Assembly (NCBI GenBank): GCA_026225945.1
Contig: JAMJFZ010000705.1
Coordinates: 496,001 to 560,000 of the forward strand
DNA: 64,000 nt
Source: Cricetomys ansorgei
Taxonomy: Eukaryota; Chordata; Mammalia; Rodentia; Nesomyidae
Reading direction: 5' to 3'
How positions within the stretch are numbered: position 1 is the first letter of the stretch; each line of letters opens with the position of its first letter. A program made the translations under genes and the position numbers. Below, one piece after another: positions 11,041 to 22,831 of this stretch. A model generated the notes under the pieces. It made no database searches, had not been told where the DNA came from, and saw only the letters and a list, made by a program, of their open reading frames with translations.

Positions 11041-11740
11041 CTCATTGAACATGGAGAAGTCAAGCTGGTGCCTACATAGAGCCTTCATCCACATGCTACT
11101 GTCTTTGGTACAAGAAGGTACTCTGCATGCTACCATAAACACCAACCCAGACTCAAATCCTTTGATCTACATCGGTGTTCTTCCTGAAAGATATGCTAGG
11201 GCAATGGTGACACAAAGCTTGTGGGAGTAGTCAATCAATATCTCATTTGACTTGAGGCTCACTCCATGAGATGGAACCCATACCCAACTCTGGTTGCATA
11301 ACCAAGAACATGAGACTAGATAGTCCAGGGATCTAGGGGAAAACCAAATAGTGCTGTTCTAAAAAGAAAATAACTAGCAATAAAATGACCTAATGACATT
11401 CTGCTATACTTAGACCAGTGCCTTGCTCACCCATCATCAGAAAAGCTTCCACCTGCAGCAGATAAGAACAAATACAGAGACCCATAGCTAGACATTATGC
11501 AGATAGTGAGAGACCTTGGAACATTCAAGCCCAAACCAGACGCCTCCATCAATTCCCTCCCCTTAGGGCTCAAGGAACCCTGTGGAAGAGGAATCAGAAA
11601 GAGTATAAGAGGCAGAGGGGAGAGACGACATTGTGAAAACAAGGCCCTCTAAATCAACGTGATCAGTGCACATATGAATTCATGCAGACTGAGACAGTGT
11701 ACACAGGGTCTGAATGAGTCTGCACAGGGTCCTTTGTGTA

Positions 11741-11799
<59 letters not shown>

Positions 11800-11990
11800 G
11801 ACTTCCAGTTTAGTGTTTTTATGGGATTCCTGAATGTGTGAACCGGTGGGTCTCTGTTTCTTGTGCCTTCTCTTGTGCTCTTTTCATTCTGTTTGTTTTG
11901 TCCAATTCCAATGTGTTAGCTCTTGTTTTATCATATCATGTCATATTATATTAAATCATATCATATCATATTTTTTTTAAAAAAGAAGTT
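11041..11990 (+). mobile_element. L1 3' UTR joined to the endonuclease segment
   Basis: Rodent L1 3' UTR text: GAGAGACCTTGGAACATTCA, CTCAAGGAACCCTGTGGAAG, AACAAGGCCCTCTAAATCAA, CTTCCAGTTTAGTGTTTTTA. It follows the endonuclease part directly, so roughly 2.5 kb of ORF2 is deleted. A (TA)n run at 11738-11795 has expanded inside it. Confidence 0.75.
11728..11799. repeat. (TA)n microsatellite inside an L1 3' UTR
   Basis: Roughly 28 TA units bounded by GTATATATG and ACACAC. Confidence 0.95.
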
Positions 11991-12016
11991 GAGAAGACTG
12001 AAAAAACTTTAGTTCC

Positions 12017-12226
12017 AGGGCTAAAGAGATGTCTCAGCACTTTAAGAGTACTGACTGCTCTTCCAGAAGACCCAGGTTCAATTCCCGGCACTCACATGGC
12101 AGGTTACATCCATCTGTACCTCCAGTTCCTGGGATTCCAAGGCCATCTTCTGGCTTCCATGGGCATTGTACACACATGGCAAAACACTCACACTCATAAA
12201 ACAATAGTAATATTTTAAGTTTTATA
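12017..12226 (+). mobile_element. B2 SINE
   Basis: AGGGCTAAAGAGATGTCTCAG head, GGTTCAATTCCCGGCACTCAC B box and a GGCTTCCATGGGCA body. Confidence 0.88.
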
Positions 12227-13864
12227 TTTGTAGTTCCAAGGCATGTTTCTGTTGTTCTTACTCTTATCAAATCTGATGTTTTAAGTCAGACTCTAACATA
12301 GTCCTGGTGCACTATGCTAGGCCAGCACTCTACCCACTGACCTACCGCTCCAGTACCTCCTGTCAAATCTAAGACTATCTAATGACTGTCTTGCAGACTC
12401 ACAGCAAGTTTATGTATCCCACCCACCTTCAAATGGTTTTGGCGTAGAATATATGAGTAATTAAACTTGATTTCACCTAGTACTTATCCAATGCCTGCAA
12501 GTAAGAAAGAGACTTGTACTAAAATCTCCATTAAAACATAACACAACCTCCAGATTTGCAGACAAATCCAATATCAAATCATTAACAAGCATGTGGCAGA
12601 TCCTGGCTTCCACCTCCAACACCCACAAGACATTTAAAGAAGAAGAAGGAAGAGGAGGAGGAGAGGAGGGAAAGGAAGAAGTATCAGCAAGGCTCTGACT
12701 TCTTCCTTCCATCATATGATAGAACCCTGAGTGGTGTTCTTTTAAGCCCTGTGCATCTTAGTCAGCTTTGGTGTGGATCTGGCTAACAGGATGATGAGCA
12801 GAGACTATGGCTTCTTTTATGAAAACATTAACAAAGTTCCCTCCTAGCTCTGAACTTATCAGAATCAGTCACTATATATCATAGGGAAAAACCAGGGTAT
12901 CTAAAACTAATTTCTTTTCCCTCTTCAAATTTCTCTGAATCTAGCCAGGCATGAAAGGCCATGCCTTTAATTCCAGTTCTCAGAAGGTAAAGGCAGACAA
13001 ATCTCTGTGAGTTTGAAGCCACTGTGAGACCTGTCTTAAAACTTACTTTTTTCTGCATCTAGAACATGCAAAACAATGAAGAAAGTAGAAAAGGGAGATA
13101 GAAAACACAGTAATCCTGCCTTTGCCTGCTGTTTTGCTTCCAGAAATGATCAATTATGATCTGAAAATATTGTATGGGAAATTTCATAAATAATTTATAA
13201 TCTTAGGTTACTTTTATCAAAGTAGTTTATAATAAATGTTGTCATAATTCTTCTAGCCTCTTTTTGTGCATAATTTATAAATTGTCTTTATCATAAATGT
13301 GAATATAAAGAAAAAGTATATAGTATATATGTAGGGTCCAGTAGTGTCTGCGGTTTTAATTACCAACTGGAGGCCTTGAAATGTAGTCTATGTGGATAAG
13401 GGGACTATTATGCTGAGATTAACACCCAAGGTTCTACATTATCCTAGAGTTAACTAAATCCCCATATATCACATAATATTTGGCAACCTCTTAGAATCTT
13501 AGAGTAATGTGCTACCTCTTAGAATCCAGTTGTTCAAATCCAACCTAATTTCTTCATCCACAAAATGTGTATATAAGTACTTCCAGGCTTTAGGTTCAGT
13601 GAATAATGTGCACAAAGAATGTAGAACAGGGAGCAAATAGAATACAGGAAATAATTATAACTGTCAGTTCCCGTTATCATATATCATTTCCTGTTTGGCA
13701 AACTAGGGTCTTCCTAATGCCATTACCACATCTAGGTTTCTGATTCAACCACAGTGTCTTTATTCATAGATAAGCAGATAAATGAACAACCTACAACAAT
13801 CCTTTACATTTATCTTAGAGCTCTTAACTCTTAATGATTATCTAATGTTAGAAAACGCGTACAG
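12227..13864. other. Intergenic, weak repeats only
   Basis: A SINE fragment at about 12950-13045, AT-rich unique-looking sequence, and an (AGG)-rich tract near 12635-12680. No gene evidence. Confidence 0.45.
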
Positions 13865-13992
13865 GCTGGGAGGTGGTGGCGCACGCCTTAGATCCCAACA
13901 CTTGGGAGGCAGAGACAGGTGGATCTCTGTGAGTTCAAGGCCAGCCTGGTCTGCAGCATGAGTTCTAGGTCAGCCAGAGAAACCCTGTCAGG
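13865..13992 (+). mobile_element. B1 SINE
   Basis: GCTGGGAGGTGGTGGCGCAC to GAAACCCTGTCAGG; its A-rich tail appears to have seeded the adjoining purine tract. Confidence 0.88.
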
Positions 13993-14010
13993 AAAGCAAG
14001 AAAGCAAACA

Positions 14011-14126
14011 AGAAAGAAAGAGAGAAAGAGAGAAAGGGAGGGAGGGAGGGAGGGAGGAAGGAAGGAAGGAACGAAGGAAGGAAGGAAGGAAGGAAGGAAG
14101 GAAGGAAGGAAGGAAGGAAGGAAGGG
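14011..14126. repeat. Long purine tract, (GAAA)n to (GGGA)n to (GGAA)n
   Basis: More than 110 bases of A and G with one interrupting C at about 14072, between a B1 and a B2. The (GGAA)n part is a mirror repeat. Confidence 0.95.
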
Positions 14127-14298
14127 CATACAGGTTAAAAGTACTGGCTGTTCTTCCACAGGACCCAGGTTCAATTCCCAGCATCCACATGGCAGCTCAC
14201 AACTGCCTGTAACTCCAGTTCCAGGGGCTCCGACACCCTCACACAGACATTCATGCAGGCAAAACACCCAATGTACACAAAATAAATAAATAAATACA
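14127..14298 (+). mobile_element. B2 SINE, head partly replaced
   Basis: AAAAGTACTGGCTGTTCTTC, GGTTCAATTCCCAGCATCCA and a tail AAAATAAATAAATAAATAC. The usual GGGCTGGAGAGATGG head is missing at the purine-tract junction. Confidence 0.8.
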
Positions 14299-15203
14299 TT
14301 ATTTTTTAAAAAATAAAAAGCATACAAGAATCATATACCTATTGGTTAATATTGACTGTAAACAGGACTGCAAAGTCAGAGGTACCACAGCACAGGAAGG
14401 ATCAGTATAAAGGAAAATGCACACAAAAAGGTAGAAATTTTTATATTGCATGAGTTATCGCCAATTTCTTTTTTGATCTATGTGGCCTCCCTAGATGTTA
14501 CAAATGAGAATTTTTAAAAAAAGGGGGGGGAACTCAAAGATAAGAAAGAATATAAAAGAATTAGGTGCACATTGAAAATATACATCAACGATTAGTAAGT
14601 GGCAGGGCATAGTAGATTAGAAGTTCAAGAAAACCTTAGTTACACAGTGAATTTGAAGCCAACCTGGGCTACATGAGACCCAGTCTTAGTGGGAAGGGAG
14701 GCAGGGAGTAAGGAAAGGAGGAACAAAGGAAGAAGGTGAGAGAGGGAGGGAAGGGGAAGGAGAGTGGGAGGTAAAACTGAGTATTAAAATGTCATTATGT
14801 GACACTTAACATGCCATAGATTATTTTTTCTTGTCCTAGAATAGGCTATAAATTTTCCGTCATATCATTTAACAAAATATTTTGGAAATCATGAAATAGA
14901 TAGTACCAAAGATGAGTGGACAGCTTGCACTCTAAAATGAGAGCCTGAAAAGACTCTCATTAATAGTAGCATGGATTCAAAGAGAGAAAGCAAGCAAGAA
15001 TGCAAACCATTTCAAAAGGCAGCATGACACCCTATTAAAAGAAGAAAAAGATTCTCAGAATAAACATTCAATGATAGTCAGGAAAATTCTTAAAACAAAT
15101 TATTAACAGAGTGAGAAAGGCCAGTTTGTTCTTCCATATAATAAAACCAATGTGAATGAAATTATATGGTAATAGTGCAAACAGATAAAAGAACAGAAGA
15201 GAA
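14299..15203. other. Intergenic, SINE relic and purine-rich stretch
   Basis: A diverged SINE near 14600-14690 and a GGAA-rich stretch at 14690-14770. The remainder is AT-rich without signals. Confidence 0.45.
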
Positions 15204-15345
15204 TGCTGGGTGTGGTGGCACACACCTTTCATCCTAGCACTATGGAGGCAGAAGCAGGTGGATTTCTGATTTCAAGGCCAGCATGTCTACAAGTGAGTTC
15301 TAGGCTAGCAACAGCTACATAAAGAAAGAAAGAAAAAAAAAAGAA
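15204..15345 (+). mobile_element. B1 SINE
   Basis: GCTGGGTGTGGTGGCACACA with an AAGGCCAGCATGTCTACAAG core and an A/G-rich tail. Confidence 0.8.
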
Positions 15346-16301
15346 AGAAAAATACAGTCCATAAACAAACCTAAATATATGCACTATAGGAATTACTTAA
15401 ATCCATGGAGTAAAGAATCGTTCAAGAAAAATCTTGAATTAACTAGATAGCCATATCTTTTCTTTTAAAGGCAAAAAGCAAATCCTTACTTAATTTCACA
15501 AAGCAAACTAAATTCTAGAGCATGATTTAGATAAAGCCAGAAGCACAAAGAAAATAATAAGGTTTGGTGGAGGAGGTGGGGTGTATGGGGGAAAACTGTC
15601 TTGTTCTGTTTTGGTTTGGGTTTTGGTTTTCAAATCTAGGGATTAAACCTAGGGCCTCACACATGTAGGCAAGTGCTCTAGCCTCAGCCCTAGTAAGTCT
15701 GTTGCTGCTATCGCTGTTTTGAAACAAGGTTTCACTATGCAGCCATGGCTGGAATTCACTATGTAGACTAGGCTTGCCTCATACAGAGATTTTCCTGCTG
15801 GGATTAAAGGCATGTGCCCAGCATGCCGGGCCCCTAATAAGTTTCAGAAATACAATAAAAATAAAATCTTACAAATGGCACAATAAGCAAGGTTGAAAGA
15901 AAAACCATAGAATAGAAAAAGTTTCTTTTTCAAAATATATATCAGATTAAGTTAGCATCTTTAATATAAAAACAGCTCTTCAAATTAAAAAGAAAAACAC
16001 TAAATGTTCTAGTATATAAATAATCAAAGGACGTGGTCAGACAATTTAAACAGGAAGAAATATAGCCAATAAACAGGAGAAAAGATATTCAACTTTACCA
16101 GCTAGCCATCATAGAAATGTAAATTAAAGCAAGGTAAATTTCTTAATTTAGTGGATTGACAAAGATTTAAAAGATTAACAAAATCTTAAATTTAGTAAGA
16201 TATGCAAAACAGGCACTTGTTTCCTGGTGATAGAAGCACAAATTATTGTAACTCTTCTGGAAGGAAGATAATTTGGTGATATGTATAATAATGCATTATG
16301 G

Positions 16302-16447
16302 GCCTAGGAAAGTGGCTCATGCCTATAATCCCAGCACTCAGGCTGAGGTAGGAGGATCTGTTTGGGTTCAAGGACAGCCTGGGCTAAGAGTAAGTTCCAG
16401 GACAACTTAGACTATAGAACGAGACCCTGTATCAAAAACTAAAAAAG
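16302..16447 (+). mobile_element. B1 SINE
   Basis: GGAAAGTGGCTCATGCCTAT, AAGGACAGCCTGGGCTAAGA, GACCCTGTATCAAAAAC; moderately diverged. A degraded B2-like segment follows at about 16449-16650. Confidence 0.7.
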
Positions 16448-16659
16448 GGGGGACTGGGGAGATGGTTCTATGGTTAAAACTCTTGGTGTACAAGTGTGAT
16501 GACCACAATTTGGATCTCCAGAACCTACATAAAACTTAAGTAGATGTGGAGATCTACTTTGGGAGGCAGAAACAAGTGATCCCTAAAACAAACTGGCTCA
16601 TAAGACTAGCCATATCTGCAAGCTCTGGGTTTGATTGAGAAACCCTGCCTCACCTACAG

Positions 16660-18550
16660 AATGGGAAAAGATTTTCATCAATTCCACATCCAATAGAGGA
16701 CTAATATCCAAAATACATAAAGAACTCAAAAACTAGACATCAACAAAACAAATAATCCAATTTTAAAAGATGGAGTACAGCTCTAAACAAAGAATTCTCA
16801 ATGGAGGACTCTCAAACATTAAAAAAAGTGTTCAATATCCTTAGTCACCAGGAAAATGCAAATCAAAACTACTCTGAGATTTCATCTTATATCTGTCAGA
16901 ATGGCCAAGATCAACAACTCAAATGACAGCTCATGCTGGTGAGCATGGGGAGCAAGGGGAACACTCCTTCATTGCTGGTGGGAGTGCAAACTTATATAGC
17001 CACTATGGGAATTAATATAGTGATTCTTTAGGAATCTAGAAATCGACCTACTTCAAGACCCAGCTATACCACTGCTGGGCATATACCCAAAGGAAGTTAC
17101 ATCTTACCAGAAGAACACTTGCTCAACTATGTTCATAGCATAGCAACTTCATTCAAAATAGCCAGAAATTGGAAACAACCTGGACGCCCTCAACCGAAGA
17201 ACGGATTTTTAAAAATGTAGTACATTTACACAATGGAGTATTACTCAGCTATTTAAAAAAATGGCATCATGAAATTTGCAGGCAAATGGATGGAACTAGA
17301 AAAAAAAATCATCCTGAGCAAGGTAACCCAGAACCAGAAAGACAGATATGGTATGTACTCATTTGTAAGTGGATATTAGCTTTTAAGTAAAGGACAACTA
17401 TACTACAATCCACAGACCCAGAGAGACTATGCAACAAGGAGGGCCCCAGTGGGGACACAGGCATCTCCCTGGAAGGGGAAATAGAACAGATGGTGTAGGT
17501 GGACAGGGGCAGGATGGGAATGGGAACAGGAGGAGTCAGGTTGGGGAAGAAGAATGGAGGAGGAGAATATAGGGAGAGATGACCGGAATTTGGGGATATT
17601 TAGGGGGTGATCTGGACATCTAGTGCAGTGGAAACTCCCTGGAATCTATGAGGGTGACCCTAGCGTAGACTCCTAGTAATGAGAGATAGGGAGCCTGAAC
17701 AGGCCATCTACTGTAAACAGGCAAAGCTTCCAGTAGTGAGACTGGAACACCAACAACCCAGCCACAAAACCTTTTGACCTATAACTTATCCAGCCTGCAG
17801 GATCTGCTGAAGCAATGGAAGGGCAGAACCCCATGCCAATGGAAGGAACCCATGCCTGACCTGCAGAGCTAGACAGGAACTGGAGACTGGATATCCCAGA
17901 GACGATTTCTAATGATATTCTGCTATGCTCATATATCAGTGCCTAGCCCAATCTTCATCAGAGAGGCTCCCTCCAGCAGCTGATGGGAGCAGATGCAGAG
18001 GCCCACCCACGTGCACAAGCATTGGGCAGAGCTCATGGAACCAATGAAGACTGGGAGGAGGGAATGTGGGGACCAGAGGGGTCGAGGACACCAGGAGAAT
18101 ATGCCCCACAGAGTCAGCCGACCAAGACTCTTAGGAGCTCACAGAGACTGAAGCTGCAGACACAGGAGCCTGCATGGGTCTGCACTAGGCCCCCTACATA
18201 TATCTTATGGTTTTCAGCTTGGTGTTCTAATAGAACTCCTAAAGTTGGAGCGATGGGGGTGGTCTCTGACCCATTTGCCTGCATTTGGGACCCTTTTTCT
18301 CTTGCTGGACTCCCTTGTCCAGCATGGATGTAGGGCTCATTCCTGGCCTAGTTCCATCTTGTTATATCCTGTTTGATTGGTAACCCTGGAGGCTTGCTCA
18401 CTTCTGAAGGGAAAGGGGGTGTCAATCTGGGGGAGAGGGGAGATGGGGGAGCTGAGAGGAGAGGAGGGAAGGAGGCTGGGGTTGGGATATATTGTACAGG
18501 GGAAGAAAAAATAAATTTAAAAAATTAAAAAATTATATTCAAAACAACAA
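16660..18550 (+). mobile_element. L1 3' end with full 3' UTR and A-rich tail
   Basis: ORF2 C-terminal text (CTCATGCTGGTGAGCATGGG, CACTGCTGGGCATATACCCA, AATGGATGGAACTAGAAAA) runs into a long 3' UTR and ends with AATAAA at about 18511 and an A-rich tail. It is 5'-truncated; the longest remaining frames are under 120 codons. Confidence 0.85.
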
Positions 18551-18635
18551 AAACAAGAGAAACACTGCCCCAACGAATATGGTGGAAGAGCAATCAAGGG
18601 TGAGACTCAATATCAACTTTGGTCCTTCAGAGGCT

Positions 18636-18727
18636 TGGCACACCCAAATGCGTGACACACCCACAGGCATGGCACACCCAAATGTGTGACACACCCACAG
18701 GCATGGCACACCCACAGGCATGGTACA
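18636..18727. repeat. Small minisatellite, 34-bp unit made of 17-bp halves
   Basis: Two 34-base units (CACACCCAAATGYGTGA, then CACACCCACAGGCATGG) differ by a few bases and are followed by one extra 17-base half and a decayed half. Confidence 0.85.
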
Positions 18728-19569
18728 CATTCATACATTTCCTTTTTTTTGTCTAGAAATCAAATGTGCTATCCATTACACAACACTCCAGGCCAATTTC
18801 CACTTTGTAATTGCACTTATGAGGTGTAGTATAATCATTCAATACATGGTGTGTACAATGCATAATGATCAAATCAGGATAATTAGCACCTTCAGCTGCT
18901 CAAACATGTGCCACTTCTCTTTTGTTGTTTGGTTGTTGGTTTGGTTTTTTAGACAAGGCCTTACTCAGACTAGCCTTGAACTTGTGATCCTCCTGCCTTT
19001 GTCTCCTGATGCTAAGATGCTAGATGTGTACCATGCCTACGTATTCTCCCTCTCCATCTCCGCCTCTCTCTCTCTCTCTCTCTCATCTCTCCCTCTTCCT
19101 CTGTGCCCCTTTCTCTCTTAGTTTTCAGTGCTAGAGATTGAATCCCAGGGTATTGGCATGCTAGGCAAGTGTTCTACCACTTGAGCAACTCTTAGCCCAA
19201 CACCACTAATGATTTAAATTTATTTTAACTGACATAAAAACATTAAAAATGTACATATTAATCGGGTGCCATGAAGTGATATGATACACATATACATGGT
19301 ATAATGTTCAAAATACAGCAAATGAATCCTAGATATATACCCAAAGGGCAACGTAGTTGGTAGCCTAGCAGGCACAAAGGCCTGGATTTGATTCCTAGAA
19401 CCCTATGAAACCAGGCACCAGAGTGAGTGCCTATAATCCTTGCACTCAAGAGGAAGAAGTGAGAAGGTCAGTTCAAAGTCATCTTTAGTACATGTAATAG
19501 TAAGATCAAGGGCAGCCTGTCTAAAATAATAAGTATTAGAAAGAAAAAGAAACCCCTCCAACTTCAGGG
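18728..19569. other. Intergenic with decayed antisense SINEs and a (CT)n run
   Basis: Antisense SINE-like text at 18945-19040 and 19120-19200, (CT)n at 19065-19085, and a SINE-like unit near 19350-19470. Confidence 0.45.
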
Positions 19570-19835
19570 AGCATTGTTAAGAATGTGGGCGCCAGCTGAT
19601 GGGAGGAGTGCTGTGAAATGCTGTCCTTTACCTGCAAATGATCGAGCCAACAAGTCAATCAACGTCCAGCTAGCAGCACTAATTGGACTCAGAGTAACGA
19701 AAAATTATGAAGGGAGAAGATGTGAAGGTGGCAGAGATATGTGGAGGGGGTACAGAAGGGGCAAGTTGGGTATGGATATTTCCAAGATATATTGCGCACA
19801 TGTATTAACTTGTCAACGAATAAACAAAAAAAATT
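19570..19835 (+). mobile_element. L1 (Lx-like) 3' UTR end
   Basis: AAATTATGAAGGGAGAAGATG, GGGGCAAGTTGGGTATGGAT and GCGCACATGTATTAACTTGTC followed by AATAAACAAAAA, as in old rodent L1 3' ends. A related end follows the class II LTR at 61563-61670. Confidence 0.6.
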
Positions 19836-19854
19836 TTTTTAACTTTTTTTAAGA

Positions 19855-19978
19855 CTTTGTAGCTCTGGTTGACCTGGAACTGACTGTGTAGACCAGACTG
19901 GCCTCCAACTAATAGATTCACCTGTCTCTGCCTCCTGAGCACTGGAATTAAAGGCATACACCATGACACCCAGCTAAA
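19855..19978 (-). mobile_element. B1 SINE, antisense
   Basis: TTTGTAGCTCTGGTTGACCT, GTAGACCAGACTGGCCTCCA, AAAGGCATACACCATGACAC. Confidence 0.8.
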
Positions 19979-20035
19979 TCTTTAAAAATGAAAGAAAGAA
20001 AGAAAGAAAGAGGAAGAAAGAAAGAAAGAAAGGGA

Positions 20036-20515
20036 AAGGAAAATGTGCTACATATACACAGTGAAATTTTATCCAGGTGTAAAAGAAAAATGAAATCATG
20101 ACATTTGCAAGAAAATAGGTGCAACTAGAAATCATGAAGAGAAAAAAAGGCTCAGACAGGTAAACACTGCATACTTTCTCTCATTTACTAACCCTAAATT
20201 TAAACATACATGCATATCTGTAGTTATGTGTATGTGTTTGTAGGTCACAAAAATAGAAAGGCGATTGTGAGACGGGAGGAAGAGAGCATAAGAAAGTGGA
20301 AAATAGATAGTAATGGAATCTCCGTGACAGAAATGGAGAAGGTGGGGACTAACTGGCAAGAAAGGGAAGTGGGGAGGGCTTGAGGACTTTGAGGACAGTG
20401 AGAGAGGGGGATAAATGAGAACAAAGGATGACACATATGTGTGCAGATGTCATGATGAAACCCATTAGTTTATATGCTAACTTAGAAAAACTTAATTAAA
20501 AATATAAAACAGAGT
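20036..20515 (+). mobile_element. L1 3' fragment
   Basis: TGTGCTACATATACACAGTG, GAAATCATGACATTTGCAAG, then a 3' UTR ending GATGAAACCCATTAGTTTAT and an A-rich stretch. Non-coding. Confidence 0.7.
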
Positions 20516-20802
20516 AAAGCATCTATTGTAATGGTCTAGCCTTCACTGCCAATTTGACTAGATTTGAAATTACCCAGGAGATATAATTCTGCATGTGTTT
20601 GAGGGAGTTTCCGGAGATTTAACTGAGGGTAAAAAAAATCCACCCGGACTGTGGACAGCACCATCCCTTGGGCTGGGGTCTCAGAATGAATAAAGTGAAA
20701 ATAGAGGAATCCAGCTGAGCACTATCTTCCTGGGTGACACCACAGACCAAGCTGTTCCTCTCACCATGTCTTCCCCCATGATGAGCTGCATCCTGCAAAC
20801 TC

Positions 20803-20855
<53 letters not shown>

Positions 20856-20856
20856 A
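20803..20856. repeat. (TG)n microsatellite
   Basis: About 26 TG units with one TA interruption, within an unnamed old repeat at 20525-20930 (CACCATCCCTTGGGCTGGGG, TTGGTCACAGCAACAAGATA). Confidence 0.95.
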
Positions 20857-20935
20857 CAAAAAACCCTACTTGTTAGGTTGTCTTTTTCTGTCCATTATTT
20901 GGTCACAGCAACAAGATAAATGGTGAAAACATTCA

Positions 20936-21180
20936 AAATCCTTTTCTTCTAGCTTTTTTGAAATATATAGTACATTATCATTACCTTTAGTCATCCTACT
21001 GTGTAATAGCATATAATTTATACATATTGGGAGCCTTTGAATTTCTCTCTACTAATTCTTTGAGTTGTTGGAAAATATAGTTAACCTAAAGTGCTATAGA
21101 ACAGTACGACTTATTGTTCCTATCTAACTGTATTTGAGGCACCATTACTCTGCCCATCCACACACTTCCTGACACTCAGT
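20936..21180 (+). mobile_element. Ancient L1M-type 3' fragment
   Basis: TTTGAAATATATAGTACATT, GTGCTATAGAACAGTACGAC and TTCCTATCTAACTGTATTTG are the pattern of old mammalian L1M 3' ends shared with primates. Confidence 0.6.
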
Positions 21181-21911
21181 TGCAGGTCTTGGAAGTAATG
21201 ACTTTTGAGAACCTTAACAGAATCTGCTCTTCCTGTCTTGGTTTTTCACTTTACTCCTTCAAAAATCCTAGGTTGTGGGCAAATTGAATATTAAGCTTTC
21301 CTACCTGGTTGTTTTTATGCACGAATTTCTCTCCCAATTTCTGAAGTGGCATAGTTTACCCGTTTTTTAGTCATAGTGTTTCATGTTATCCAGGCTGACC
21401 TGGAACTCACTAGCCAAGAATGACCTAGAGCTCCTGACCCTCCTGCCTCCACCCAATGACGGTGACAAGCATATCTCAACCACATTTAGATCATCTATCA
21501 TTTTTAAACCTCAAGAAAAGCCTTGATTTTGACAAAGACTTCCCCAAACCACCTGAGACCTCACATGAATTTTTATGGTAATCCATGTACACTGGTCTGG
21601 GGACACTTCTAATTTCCTACTTTCTGTCTTTTTGTTTATTTGGATCAATTTTATCTGTCTCTTCAAGGAAATCAAGATTAGAGCATGTCTAAAGCAATTT
21701 TCCACACTGTCTTCAAGCCCAGTAGCAGACAGATTATTCACTGTGTTGACTACATGAATGTTTCCAACATATGATTTGTGATCATTTCAGGTATTGCACA
21801 GCAAAAAATTCTGAATAGTTGAATATCTATTTTATTGTGTACTAGTAAAGTACCCCCCTTTTCCATTTTAGATAATGGTCAAAGTATTTTATTTTGGAAA
21901 TAAGCATATTT
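21181..21911. other. Intergenic, no gene seen
   Basis: One antisense SINE relic near 21375-21480; otherwise AT-rich unique-looking sequence. Confidence 0.45.
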
Positions 21912-22062
21912 TCTGTGTGTGGTGGCGCACACCTTTAATCCCGGCACTCTGGAGACAGAGGCAGGCAGATCTCTTGAGTTTGAGGCCAGCCTGGTCTACA
22001 GAATGAGTTCCAGGATAGCTAGGGAAACAGAGAAACCCTGTCTCAAAATAATAAATATCTAC
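21912..22062 (+). mobile_element. B1 SINE
   Basis: TCTGTGTGTGGTGGCGCACA to AACCCTGTCTCAAAATAAT. Confidence 0.88.
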
Positions 22063-22139
22063 ATAGGCATTTTTAGCTGAAGAGTGTTTTCAATTGATAG
22101 ACCACTTGCCTAACACCCACAAGGCCCATGAGCTTTAAA

Positions 22140-22335
22140 GAGGGATTTTATGTGTATGAATGTTTTGCCTGTTTGTACTTATGTGTACCTTTTTCATGCC
22201 TGGTGCCTAGAGGTCAGAAGAGGGTGTAGGATTACCCAGAAACTGGAGTTATGTTTGTGAGCCACCATGCAGGCGCTGGGAATTGTACCTGGAAGAGCAA
22301 TCAGTGCTCCCAACCACTGAACCATCAATCCAGCG
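22140..22335 (-). mobile_element. B2 SINE, antisense
   Basis: Ends CCACTGAACCATCAATCCAGC, the reverse of a B2 head, with GGGAATTGTACCTGGAAGAG as the reversed B box. Confidence 0.8.
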
Positions 22336-22690
22336 TGGCATTTACTTTTTAAAATGTTTTGAATTGAAATAGCTTGTATCACTATTCCCTCTTCCCCTCA
22401 ACTGCCCTGCCCCCTCACACACTCAAGTTGATAGCCACTGTTTTCTTTTTAATGAGTGAGATTAAGGATCCTTTCTTGTAGTTGTCTTTTTATTTCTGGA
22501 AATGACATATATAGTATTCATTTCTCTAGCAGGATGTTTACCTTTGTATTGACTTGTAACAGCTCTTTATGTATACAGGAAATTATACAACTTCTGCTGC
22601 ATTTTTCTGTGCTTTATCCTCCAACAATCTTTAGTTCCACAAATCTATCACATATGACCTGTGTTGATGACTTTCAAATTTGTAACCCTT

Positions 22691-22831
22691 GCCAGGCTGT
22701 GCTGGCACACACCTTTAATCCCAGCACTCAGGAGGCAAAGGCAGGTGAATCTCTGAGTTCGAGGCCAGCCTGGTCTACAGAGTGAGTTCCAGGACAGCCA
22801 GAGTTACAACTGAGAAACTGTCTCATAAAAC
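22691..22831 (+). mobile_element. B1 SINE
   Basis: GCCAGGCTGTGCTGGCACAC to GAGAAACTGTCTCATAAAA, with the AGAGTTACAAC variant; followed by a (CATA)n run at 22831-22870. Confidence 0.9.

Noticed and set aside
18720..19121. 133-codon frame
   Set aside because: Overlaps an antisense SINE relic and a CT repeat encoding a Ser-Leu run.
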